Both the position numbers and the translations under genes were made by a program. DNA of 64,000 bases from Thermohalobaculum sp039821125. Its GTDB lineage: Bacteria; Pseudomonadota; Alphaproteobacteria; Rhodobacterales; Rhodobacteraceae. The notes beneath the pieces were generated by a model. The model was not told where the DNA came from and did not search any database. It saw only the letters and a program-made list of their open reading frames with translations. The stretch lies in the NCBI GenBank assembly GCA_039821125.1, contig JBCBOR010000003.1, positions 62,001 through 126,000 on the forward strand, given 5' to 3'. Shown here piece after piece: positions 25,064-33,075 of the stretch (position 1 is its first letter; each line of letters begins with the position of its first letter).

Positions 25064-25828
25064 TCAGATCAGGTGGGATGCTATCAGGATCGAACCGGCG
25101 CCCATCAGCAGGACGCCGCCGCCCGTCCGCCAGGACGACGCGGTGAAAAAGGACTTCTCGGCCAGCATAGCAAGGCCGAGAAGGGCCATCCAGACGAGGT
25201 TCATGGCCCCGCTCAGGAACATCAGAAGCATCAGCGCCCAGCAGCAACCGATACATATGATACCGTGCTGGATGCCGAGCCCCAGCGTGCCGGACAAATC
25301 CTCGCGCCAGCGCGACATCAGGAACAGCAAAGGATTGCGGCAGAGATCGAGACAGGCTTGCTTGATCGGGCTCAGTTGATATGCGCCCACGAGGACGAGG
25401 AGACTTCCAGCACCGACCAGCGGCGGGAGGATGCCATCGGGCAGGGCGCCCAACGCAACCTGGGCTGCCGCTGCGACCGCACCGAAAACACCCCAGGCCA
25501 CCAGATAGCCCGCAACGAACAGCACGATGCGCACGGCGCGGCCTTCCTCCATCCGGCGCGACAGGCGGACATAGAGATCGATTGTCGGCAACGCTGTTGG
25601 CAGCATCATCGCAACCGACATCAACAGCCACATCAGAAGTACCGCCGGATACATCGCGAGCGTTGCGGTGGCACCGATCTGCATGCAGAGCGCGGCCAGA
25701 GTGTCGAGCGCGATGCGTGCATCCCCGTGCAGTGCCAACAGCGCAACCCATGCCGCCGCAGCGGCGATGCCGGACCCAGTCCACGTCAAAACACGGTGCG
25801 ACGTCCAATCAATCTGACGTGCGATCAA
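25064..25828 (-). CDS. DUF2182 integral membrane protein, predicted metal-binding
   Basis: The 254-aa protein has about seven membrane helices. Family features are LLMWLLMSVAMMLPTALP in the second helix region and GIQHGIICIGCCWALMLLMFLSGAMNL near the C-terminus, with a Cys pair, a His and many Met residues that could bind copper or a similar metal. The start is TTG at 25828, supported by GGAGA six bases before it; no ATG is close. It leads the operon with DUF1326 and the 214-aa protein. A perfect 16-bp palindrome lies 36 bases upstream. Confidence 0.85.
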   Translation of the reverse strand: MIARQIDWTSHRVLTWTGSGIAAAAAWVALLALHGDARIALDTLAALCMQIGATATLAMYPAVLLMWLLMSVAMMLPTALPTIDLYVRLSRRMEEGRAVRIVLFVAGYLVAWGVFGAVAAAAQVALGALPDGILPPLVGAGSLLVLVGAYQLSPIKQACLDLCRNPLLFLMSRWREDLSGTLGLGIQHGIICIGCCWALMLLMFLSGAMNLVWMALLGLAMLAEKSFFTASSWRTGGGVLLMGAGSILIASHLI

Positions 25829-26198
25829 AGCGTTTCTCCGCAGCCGGTCTTTGCAAAGTCAGAGTGCCGTGCACGGCACACAAGCCTTTCGTATGCACCG
25901 AAATACGGCATGGTCGCCCCCCTTGTGACGAGCACTTCCACGGGCCTCCGCGTTGGTTCGCTCGACCGGTCGATCACAACGCTAGCGCCCATGATTGCAT
26001 CAGCATAGCGGGAAAACAGTCTCGCACTCATATCGGCCTTTGGTCCCTGTCCTCGCGGCACTGCCACTCAGAGACACCCACTGCCGAAAAGAACACTCCT
26101 CGACTGTAGATATCTCACCTTGCCTTCAACCTGATTGTCTGACAGGTGTCAATCTCAACAGTACGCAACCATAACCCCCCGATTTCTAGGAGACCGCC
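25829..26198. other. Divergent intergenic region between DUF2182 gene and acuI
   Basis: These 370 bases separate two divergent genes. I see the 16-bp palindrome at 25864-25879 and an AGGAGACCGCC ribosome binding site for acuI. An 80-codon reverse-strand frame (25825-26067) has no recognisable similarity and contains the palindrome, so I do not call it. Promoters for both directions should be here. No other structure is visible. Confidence 0.5.
25864..25879. promoter_or_regulatory. Perfect 16-bp palindrome GTGCCGTGCACGGCAC, candidate operator
   Basis: GTGCCGTGCACGGCAC reads the same on both strands without mismatch or spacer. It lies 36 bases upstream of the TTG start of the DUF2182 gene, a usual place for a repressor or activator site. 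A dimeric regulator of the DUF2182-DUF1326 operon would fit. No regulator gene is next to it, and I cannot name the protein. Confidence 0.5.
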
Positions 26199-27191
26199 AT
26201 GTCCTTCCGCGCGCTCATGGTGAACAAGGCCGAAGATGGCACCGTTTCGCAAACCATCACGGACTTGACCGAGGATCAATTGCCAGAGGCGGACGTGACC
26301 GTCGCAGTCGAATATTCGACGCTGAACTACAAGGACGGCCTCTGCATCACGGCCAAAGGTGGTCTGGTAAGGAGCTTTCCCCACGTCCCGGGAATTGACT
26401 TCGCTGGGACGGTCGAATCCTCCGAGAGCGATCAGTTCCTTCCCGGCGACAAGGTTGTCCTGACAGGCTGGCGCGTGGGCGAGGTCTGGTGGGGCGGCTA
26501 CTCCCAGAAGGCGCGGGTGAAATCGGATTGGCTGGTCCGTCTGCCCGAGGGAATCGAGACACGCCAGGCTATGGCGGTCGGCACCGCTGGGTTCACTGCC
26601 ATGCTGGCGATCATGGCGCTGGAAGATCACGGGCTGCACTCGGATGCTGGCCCTGTGCTTGTGACCGGTGCTGCGGGCGGCGTTGGATCTGTGGCCACGG
26701 CGATCCTCGCCAATCTCGGCTACGAGGTCGCGGCGGTAACAGGTCGTCCGGAAACGGAGGAGTATTTGCGGGATCTCGGGGCCACTCAGATCGTTCCGCG
26801 CGAAGATCTGGCCGAGGCACCAAAGCGCCCGTTGGACAGCGAGACATGGGCCGGGTGCATCGACGCTGTCGGCGGTGACATGCTCGCACGGGTGCTCACG
26901 CAGATGAAATATGGCGCGTCGGTCTCGGCTGTCGGTCTTGCTGGCGGTGCGGCGGTTCCGGCGACGGTGGTCCCGTTCCTCCTGCGCGGTGTGAACCTGC
27001 TTGGCATCGACTCGGTAATGCAGCCGTACGCGAATCGCGTGGCGGCCTGGCAGCGAATCGGGCGCGATCTGCCGATGGAGAAGCTCGAAGCAATGATCAG
27101 CCCCGCGACACTGACCGACTTGCCGGACCTCGGTCCGGCGATCCTGAAAGGGCAGGTCAAAGGTCGCGTCGTGGTGGACGTGAACGCCTGA
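26199..27191 (+). CDS. acuI: Acryloyl-CoA reductase (NADPH), AcuI type
   Basis: This is a zinc-free medium-chain dehydrogenase/reductase. AcuI reduces acryloyl-CoA, a toxic intermediate of DMSP and 3-hydroxypropionate metabolism, to propionyl-CoA. The 330-aa protein shows NYKDGLCIT, HVPGIDFAGTV, LTGWRVGEVWWGGYSQKARV, AVGTAGFTAMLAIMALEDHGL, the NADPH site VTGAAGGVGSVATAILANLGY, and NLLGIDSVMQPY. This follows the roseobacter AcuI pattern nearly throughout, which sets it apart from general YhdH proteins. It starts after AGGAGACCGCC. rsmD follows 31 bases later. Confidence 0.9.
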   Translation: MSFRALMVNKAEDGTVSQTITDLTEDQLPEADVTVAVEYSTLNYKDGLCITAKGGLVRSFPHVPGIDFAGTVESSESDQFLPGDKVVLTGWRVGEVWWGGYSQKARVKSDWLVRLPEGIETRQAMAVGTAGFTAMLAIMALEDHGLHSDAGPVLVTGAAGGVGSVATAILANLGYEVAAVTGRPETEEYLRDLGATQIVPREDLAEAPKRPLDSETWAGCIDAVGGDMLARVLTQMKYGASVSAVGLAGGAAVPATVVPFLLRGVNLLGIDSVMQPYANRVAAWQRIGRDLPMEKLEAMISPATLTDLPDLGPAILKGQVKGRVVVDVNA

Positions 27192-27222
27192 CCGGCAACT
27201 GTCCGCTGAACGGGTTCTGTCC

Positions 27223-27825
27223 ATGCGAATCGTCGGCGGACAGTTCAAGGGCACCCGGCTGGCGGCACCCGGATCCGATGGTGGTGGACGGGCGCATTTG
27301 CGTCCGACGTCTGACCGCGTGCGTGAAGCCCTGTTCAATGTGCTGCAGCATGGGGATTTTCCACCGCTGGAAGGTGCGCGGGTGCTCGACCTCTTTGCCG
27401 GAACCGGGGCGCTGGGTTTCGAGGCACTTTCGCGCGGTGCGGCCTTTGCCGTCTTCATTGATGACGGGCCTGCCGCGCGCGGCCTGATCCGTGAGAACAT
27501 CGACAGACTGCACGTCATCGGTCAGACCAAACTCTGGCGCCGGGATGCGACGCGCCTTGGTCCGTGCCGGGGAGCGCCGCACGAGTTCGTGTTTGCAGAT
27601 CCTCCGTACGCCAAGGGTCTCGGCAGCCGTGCCTTGCACTCTGCCCTCGATGGAGGCTGGATTGCGCCTGGGGCGGTTGTGATCCTTGAAGAGCAGGCGG
27701 ATGCTGAAATCACGTTGCCGAGTGCGCTGACGGTCACGGACAGCAGGCGATATGGCGACAGCCAGATCATGATCCTGCGGCACATGGGCGATGGATCGCG
27801 CCATCCCGAAGAACCACGTGACTAG
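27223..27825 (+). CDS. rsmD: 16S rRNA (guanine(966)-N(2))-methyltransferase RsmD
   Basis: The 200-aa enzyme methylates G966 of 16S rRNA. It has the family start MRIVGGQFKGTRLAAP, the RPTSDRVREALFNVL block, SAM motif RVLDLFAGTGALGFEALSRGA, and catalytic FADPPYAKG. It lies 31 bases after acuI and may be co-transcribed with it. There is a short CCCGC-GCCAA-GCGGG hairpin just after the stop codon, without a T run. Confidence 0.92.
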   Translation: MRIVGGQFKGTRLAAPGSDGGGRAHLRPTSDRVREALFNVLQHGDFPPLEGARVLDLFAGTGALGFEALSRGAAFAVFIDDGPAARGLIRENIDRLHVIGQTKLWRRDATRLGPCRGAPHEFVFADPPYAKGLGSRALHSALDGGWIAPGAVVILEEQADAEITLPSALTVTDSRRYGDSQIMILRHMGDGSRHPEEPRD

Positions 27826-27925
27826 GCCCGCGCCAAGCGGGTAAGGACTGACACCAAGATCAACCGTGACGGCACCCAGACAGAGGGCCGGACACCCACA
27901 TGTTCCAACAGGAGGAGTTCGAACG

Positions 27926-28414
27926 ATGACCATTTCCGCAGGCGATCAGATGCCCGCCGCAACGCTGTTCGAGATGACGGATGAAGGCCCGACGCAGGTT
28001 GCCGCAGCCGATGTCTTCGCTGGTAAAACGGTTGCCGTGTTCGGTGTCCCCGGCGCCTTCACGCCGACCTGCCACCAGAAGCATATGCCAAGCTTTGTGA
28101 GCAATGCGGATGCCCTCAAGGCCAAGGGGGTGGACGAGATCGTCTGCGTCTCGGTCAATGATCCTTTCGTGATGAAGGAGTGGGGGGCAGCAACGGGTGC
28201 TGCAGACGCAGGCATTCGGTGTCTTGGTGACGCAGGCGCGGAACTGGCAAAGGGCATGGGCGTGGATTTCGATGCGTCGGCCGCGGGTCTCGGCGTACGG
28301 GCCCGGCGCTTCTCGGCGATTGTCGAGAACGGAACGGTCAAAGCGATCAATGTCGAGGACGCGCCGGGGCAGATGACCTCGACCTCGGCCGAGGCGATGC
28401 TCGAGCAGCTCTGA
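27926..28414 (+). CDS. Peroxiredoxin, Prx5/AhpE-like (hybrid-type Prx domain)
   Basis: The 162-aa thiol peroxidase reduces hydroperoxides. MTISAGDQMPAATLF is followed by VFGVPGAFTPTCHQKHMPSF with peroxidatic Cys49, then VDEIVCVSVNDPFVMKEWG and LGVRARRFSAIVENG carrying the conserved Arg. The pattern is that of Prx5-type enzymes that use glutathione or glutaredoxin; no fused glutaredoxin domain is present. The start at 27926 has a strong GGAGGAG. The 20-codon upstream frame is not supported. It converges with the acyltransferase gene. Confidence 0.92.
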   Translation: MTISAGDQMPAATLFEMTDEGPTQVAAADVFAGKTVAVFGVPGAFTPTCHQKHMPSFVSNADALKAKGVDEIVCVSVNDPFVMKEWGAATGAADAGIRCLGDAGAELAKGMGVDFDASAAGLGVRARRFSAIVENGTVKAINVEDAPGQMTSTSAEAMLEQL

Positions 28415-28428
28415 CGATCGACGATCAG

Positions 28429-28453
28429 CGGGTTGCGCGGCATGCGCGACCCG
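28429..28453. terminator. Bidirectional hairpin between convergent genes
   Basis: A 10-base stem (CGGGTTGCGC / GCGCGACCCG, one G-T pair) closes a five-base loop between the peroxiredoxin stop (28414) and the acyltransferase stop (28470). No T run follows on either strand, so termination strength is uncertain. Confidence 0.45.
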
Positions 28454-28469
28454 TTCGGAGCGGCGAGGA

Positions 28470-30359
28470 TCAGAACGGCAGACGGGGCTTTAGCGCTTCG
28501 ACAAAATAGATCGCTCCCGGGACGTTCAGATGATGATTGTCACGGAACAACAGCGTTCCTTCATCATCGCGAAACCGGCATACGCCGTCGGGGCATTGAA
28601 CGGCGTCCGTCAGGATGGTCTCCGGGATCAGCTTGGCAAGCTCGGCGTTGTATGTCAGCTCCCGGACCGCGATTTTCTCGACAGGCTCGCACGCTTTGGC
28701 GAGCACGTCGTCGGGAACGAGAAGAGATGGGACGCTGCCGCAGGCGTTCAGACTGAGGCCCGGGCGGATCGTGTCGCCGACAAGCGCAACGGTATGTCCG
28801 GCCTGCCGCAACTTCTGCAGGATCTCACGCGTCGGCGGGGCGATCTTTTCGGGCGTTGCACGCTTTGCGCCGACCACGACAACATCTGAAGGCCTGTGGG
28901 CTTCGAACAGGGCCATTGCGTTGCGATTGTGGACGATGCAGCGATCCGTGTTCGCATCCCGATAGTCACGAACGAACCCTGCTGTCCCGGACTGCACCAC
29001 ACAGCCACCATAGTAGAGCACATAGATGTTGTGGTTTGGATAGTGCTCGGCGAACCCGCTCACATAGTGAAGCGCGTGGCTGTCACCCCACAGGAAAAGA
29101 TCGCGCGGGGCTCCGCGCGACAACTGACAGGTGACCAGTTTCGGATCCAAGTCCGGGTTGCGCTGACGACAATAGGTGCGCTGCTCGATCTTGAACCATT
29201 CCTTGTTGGTGTGTTCCGAGCGTGTCGCCGGGATACGCCACTGGTGCCCCTTGTCCCAGTACGCGATTGCGCCCGGACTGATCGTCAGAAAGACCATGGC
29301 GATCGCGCCAAGGGCGAAGGTGCGTGGCCGCCAACTCTTTGGTCCTGTGTAGCGGAACTTCTGCTCGATTAGTTGGAACTGGAGCCAGCCGAGTGCCAGC
29401 GAAGCGGCGACAAGTGACCAATCCGGGAGCAGGGGGCCATGATATTCTGAAAGACGGTCATGGAAGACCATGAGCGGCCAGTGGACAAGGTAGACCGAGT
29501 AGCTGATCCTGCCGGTCCAGACCAACGGTGCGAGCCGAAGAACGGATGCCACCGGTCCCGTTGGCCCTGAAGCGATGATCGCAGCGGTGCCGAGACATGG
29601 GAGCAACGCGGAAACGCCCGGGAACGGGGTTGCCTCGTCGAACAACGCGAGCGAGGCCACGATTGCCAAGACGCCGGTGCAGCCAAGAACTCTGGACGTG
29701 GCCGTGCTGGAGGGACGCCACCGGGTGAGCGCAAGCATCGCGCCGATGCCAAGCTCGGGAATGCGAAAGGGCAGGAGGTAGAAACCGGCCGCCGGATCAC
29801 GCGTCAGAACATGCTCTGTTGCGGCGATGCAAAGGACGAGCACAACGCCCATGCCGAGCAAAAGCCCGAATCGCGGCATTCGAGGCAAGGCCAGAACCAG
29901 CAGAACGGGCCAGATCAGATAGAACTGCTCCTCAACGCTAAGCGACCAAGTGTTCAGCAAGGGTTTGGTCGCTGCGGCGGCATCGAAGTAATCGGTCTGA
30001 AGCCAGAAGTGGATGTTCGAGAACGACAGGACCGCGGCCACCATGGACGCCCCGAAATCCCGCATCTCATCCGGGGGCAAAAGGAGCATCGCGCCAAGCC
30101 ACGCCAAGAGCGCCGTACACAACAAAGCAGGCAGGAGCCGCCGCACCCGGCGCAGATAAAACGTGCCGAAGCGGAAGCGGCCGGTGTCGCCAACCTCAGC
30201 CGCGATAAGACGCGTGATCAGGTATCCGCTGATCACGAAGAAGATGTCGACGCCGACGAATCCGCCCGGCATCCAGGCCGCGTTGGCGTGGAAGATCACA
30301 ACCGGGAGGATTGCGAGACTGCGAAGACCATCGATGTCGGGGCGATAGGCAAGCGACAT
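28470..30359 (-). CDS. OafA-type acyltransferase with C-terminal SGNH domain
   Basis: The 629-aa protein has an N-terminal acyltransferase-3 membrane domain (about 1-370, ten or so helices) starting SLAYRPDIDGLRSLAILPVVIFHAN, with FVGVDIFFVISGYLIT and SLSVEEQFYLIWP. A periplasmic SGNH-hydrolase domain follows, with the Ser block FLWGDSHALHY and the C-terminal Asp/His block DNHHLNVPGA. Such two-domain proteins O-acetylate lipopolysaccharide, capsule or other surface glycans. The acceptor here is unknown, and no polysaccharide genes adjoin it. Confidence 0.92.
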   Translation of the reverse strand: MSLAYRPDIDGLRSLAILPVVIFHANAAWMPGGFVGVDIFFVISGYLITRLIAAEVGDTGRFRFGTFYLRRVRRLLPALLCTALLAWLGAMLLLPPDEMRDFGASMVAAVLSFSNIHFWLQTDYFDAAAATKPLLNTWSLSVEEQFYLIWPVLLVLALPRMPRFGLLLGMGVVLVLCIAATEHVLTRDPAAGFYLLPFRIPELGIGAMLALTRWRPSSTATSRVLGCTGVLAIVASLALFDEATPFPGVSALLPCLGTAAIIASGPTGPVASVLRLAPLVWTGRISYSVYLVHWPLMVFHDRLSEYHGPLLPDWSLVAASLALGWLQFQLIEQKFRYTGPKSWRPRTFALGAIAMVFLTISPGAIAYWDKGHQWRIPATRSEHTNKEWFKIEQRTYCRQRNPDLDPKLVTCQLSRGAPRDLFLWGDSHALHYVSGFAEHYPNHNIYVLYYGGCVVQSGTAGFVRDYRDANTDRCIVHNRNAMALFEAHRPSDVVVVGAKRATPEKIAPPTREILQKLRQAGHTVALVGDTIRPGLSLNACGSVPSLLVPDDVLAKACEPVEKIAVRELTYNAELAKLIPETILTDAVQCPDGVCRFRDDEGTLLFRDNHHLNVPGAIYFVEALKPRLPF

Positions 30360-30444
30360 GGCGCGGATGTATCAACCGCACTTGGGCGCAGCAAGCGTGC
30401 GGATGCGCACGAGGCCGTTCAGCCGAGGCCGACGGGATGCCCGG

Positions 30445-31629
30445 TCAGAGATCCTTTCGGAACGGCGTCATTTCCGACAAAGCTGCGTTTTCGTGATCGA
30501 CCGCGTCACGCTCCCCCTCGAGGTATTGCGCGACGGCCCGGCGGAACCCTTCATCTGCGATGTAGTGCAGTGATCGGGTGGTTACCGGCTCGTAGCCGCG
30601 TGCCAGCTTGTGACCGCCCTGAGCGCCAGCCTCGACCCGCGACAGACCATGCGCGATCGCGTAGTCGATGGCCTGATAGTAACAGCACTCAAAATGCAGG
30701 AACGGATGATCCTCGGTGCAGCCCCAGTAGCGGCCGAACAGGGTCTCCCGCCCAATGAAGTTCAGAGCGCCCGCGATCCAGCGGCCGTCGCGCGCGCACA
30801 GGATCAGCAGAATGTCATCGCGCAAATGCTCCTGCGCGAGGTCAAAAAACGCGCGAGTCAGGTAGGGGCGGCCCCATTTGCGCATTCCGGTGTCCTGATA
30901 GAACTGCCAGAAGGCGTCCCAGTGTTCGGGTTGGATGTCAGATCCGGTGAGCCAGTGGATTGTGTTGCCGTTTTCGACCGCTCGGGCACGTTCCTTGCGC
31001 AGGTTTTTGCGCTTGCGCGAGGCAAGGGCGTCGAGGAAGGCATCCCAGGTCTCGTAGCCGCGGTTCAGCCAATGAAACTGCTGATCGGTTCGCTGGAGCA
31101 AGCCGAGTTCGCCGCCAAAAGTCCATTCCTCCTCGGTGCAGAAGGTGAAATGCGCCGACGAGATCCCATGGCGTTCGATCGTCTGGATCGCCCCCTGCAC
31201 AAGGGCGGCACGGCAGGTGTTATGGTCGATCGGACTGTCGCTGCTGACAAGGAAATGAGGCGCTGTTGCGGGTGTGAAGGGAACCGAGCTTTGCAGCTTG
31301 GGATAATACGCCCCTCCGGCGCGTTCCAGTGCGTGGGCCCACGAGTGGTCGAAGACGTACTCACCCTGGCTGTGGCTCTTGATATAGAGCGGCATTACGC
31401 CAGCGATCGCACCATCGATTGAAGCGACGAGATGGTGCGGAGCCCACCCGGTGCCCGGCGTCGCCGAGCCCGATGTCTCGAGCGCCAGAAGAAACCGATG
31501 GGTGAGGAACGGGTAGTTGGGCCGCCCGCCATCCGCCGTTTCGGGCGCTGCGCACCTGTCCCAGTCTGCAGCGGATATTTCATGCAGACCCGACAAGGAC
31601 TTGATTTCAACGAGTGTGCCGCCGTCCAC
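30445..31629 (-). CDS. FemAB-like / DUF482 GNAT-fold protein
   Basis: The 394-aa protein matches the 'peptidogalycan biosynthesis' (DUF482, COG3146) pattern: NYPFLTHRFLLALE, GVMPLYIKSHSQGEYVFDHSW, YYPKLQSSVPFTPATAPHFL, RKRKNLRKERARA, LTRAFFDLAQEH, FGRYWGCTEDHPFLHFECCYYQAIDYAI and GAQGGHKLARGYEPVTTRS. It is a double-GNAT fold of unproven substrate. The GTG at 31629 is chosen because GGAGGT precedes it by six bases. It lies between the acyltransferase and the type I secretion genes, and all read leftward. Confidence 0.85.
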   Translation of the reverse strand: MDGGTLVEIKSLSGLHEISAADWDRCAAPETADGGRPNYPFLTHRFLLALETSGSATPGTGWAPHHLVASIDGAIAGVMPLYIKSHSQGEYVFDHSWAHALERAGGAYYPKLQSSVPFTPATAPHFLVSSDSPIDHNTCRAALVQGAIQTIERHGISSAHFTFCTEEEWTFGGELGLLQRTDQQFHWLNRGYETWDAFLDALASRKRKNLRKERARAVENGNTIHWLTGSDIQPEHWDAFWQFYQDTGMRKWGRPYLTRAFFDLAQEHLRDDILLILCARDGRWIAGALNFIGRETLFGRYWGCTEDHPFLHFECCYYQAIDYAIAHGLSRVEAGAQGGHKLARGYEPVTTRSLHYIADEGFRRAVAQYLEGERDAVDHENAALSEMTPFRKDL

Positions 31630-31731
31630 GATCAGACCTCCGCTGGCTATACGAAGAACACTGGTCGGATCGTCCGGCCCGTCAAGGCCACGACGGCATT
31701 GTTGCTGCAGATGCGTCAGTTCGCGCGGGTT

Positions 31732-33075
31732 TTACTCCTCGCGCATCGCCCGGTTGAAGTAATCCGTAACCGGACGCAGCATGTAGTTGAACGGCGTGCG
31801 ATCGCCGGTCTGAATGTAGACTTCGACCGGCATGCCAGCGACCAGTTCCTGTCCTTCCAGCTTGACGATCTCGCCCTCGTTGAGCGCTACCTCGGCTTTA
31901 TAGAAGGCCATGCCGGTCTGCTCATCGACTGTGCTGTCTGGCGAGACTTTCGAGATTGTCCCGAAAAGCTCAGGCGTTGTCCGTGTGTTGAAGGCAGAGA
32001 AGACCAGAACGGCCTCCTGCCCGGTAAAGATCGAATCGCGGTTGATTGGCTCAACCCGCGCATCGATCACCATGTTCGCGTCGTTCGGCACGATGTAGAG
32101 GATCGGCTCGGCCGGGCGGATGACGGCTTTGAGCGCGTGCACGGTTGAATCGATCACCACGCCCATGCGCGGTGCACGAATGTCCAGCCTCGACAGCCGC
32201 TCCTTCAGGGCAAGACGCCGCTCTTTGAGCTCGAGTTCGCGGAAACCGAGTTCGCGCAGTTCCGTGATGGCTTCTTCGCGCGTTGTCGCATCCATGCGCA
32301 GCAACTCGATATCAATCTCCGAGATCTGCCCTTGCAACTGCGCGCGCTGCGCGGTCAGTTGCCCGGCCTCACCGATCAAGCGGGCCGCTTCACGCTCAAG
32401 GGACAGCAAGCGGGTTTTCTGAATATTACCGCGTTTCAGGAGCTGACGGACACCAACGAGCTCTTCTTCGATCAGCTCGGATTGCCGCTCGTAGGAGGAT
32501 AGCTGGGCGTCGATCCCGACGATCTGCTCGGCGAACTGGGACTTTCGCTCCACCAGAACATCGCGCTGCTTCGCATTCGACTCGCGCTGCGCCAGGAACA
32601 GCGCGACTTGGCCGTCGATCAGCGAGGCGACTTCTTCGTTTTCCTTTGCCACGCTCAGGAGTTCGTCGTCGAACTGGATGTCGCCGGATTCGATCTGCAC
32701 TGCTTCAAGACGACCCCGCCGTGCAACAATCTCGAAGAGCTGGCTCTCGAGCGTGATCAGCTCCGAGCGCAAGAGCGTATCGTCAAGGCGAATGAGCACA
32801 TCACCTGCCTGGACAACGTCCCCATCCCGCACGAGGATGTCTCCGACAACGCCGCCATCAAGGTGCTGGACGACCTGACGGTTTGACTCCACTCGGAGCT
32901 GGCCCGATGCGATCACCGCACCTTTGAGAGAGGCGGTCGCTGCCCAGCCACCGAAACCGCCGCCCAGGATCAGCACACAGATCAGGCCGAAGCGGATGTA
33001 CTTCTGCGCTCCCCAGCCATCATCTTTCGGCGCTGCCGACCCCGCCGGACCCGCGAGCATTTTTGCCGGGTTCAT
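31732..33075 (-). CDS. HlyD-family type I secretion membrane-fusion protein
   Basis: The 447-aa protein has one N-terminal membrane helix (about 30-50) and a lipoyl half-motif (VIASGQLRVESNRQVVQHLDGGVVGDILVRDGDVVQAGDVLIRLDD). A long coiled-coil hairpin (about 110-300) and a C-terminal beta-barrel region ending TPFNYMLRPVTDYFNRAMREE, typical of PrtE/HlyD-type adaptors, follow. It bridges the inner-membrane ABC exporter to a TolC-type outer-membrane channel. It overlaps the exporter gene by four bases. No TolC gene and no RTX-type substrate are in the window. Confidence 0.93.
   Translation of the reverse strand: MNPAKMLAGPAGSAAPKDDGWGAQKYIRFGLICVLILGGGFGGWAATASLKGAVIASGQLRVESNRQVVQHLDGGVVGDILVRDGDVVQAGDVLIRLDDTLLRSELITLESQLFEIVARRGRLEAVQIESGDIQFDDELLSVAKENEEVASLIDGQVALFLAQRESNAKQRDVLVERKSQFAEQIVGIDAQLSSYERQSELIEEELVGVRQLLKRGNIQKTRLLSLEREAARLIGEAGQLTAQRAQLQGQISEIDIELLRMDATTREEAITELRELGFRELELKERRLALKERLSRLDIRAPRMGVVIDSTVHALKAVIRPAEPILYIVPNDANMVIDARVEPINRDSIFTGQEAVLVFSAFNTRTTPELFGTISKVSPDSTVDEQTGMAFYKAEVALNEGEIVKLEGQELVAGMPVEVYIQTGDRTPFNYMLRPVTDYFNRAMREE

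Noticed and set aside
25825..26067. An 80-codon reverse-strand frame upstream of the DUF2182 gene
   Set aside because: It has no recognisable similarity, mixed codon use, and contains the 16-bp palindrome. The ribosome binding site nearby serves the TTG of DUF2182.
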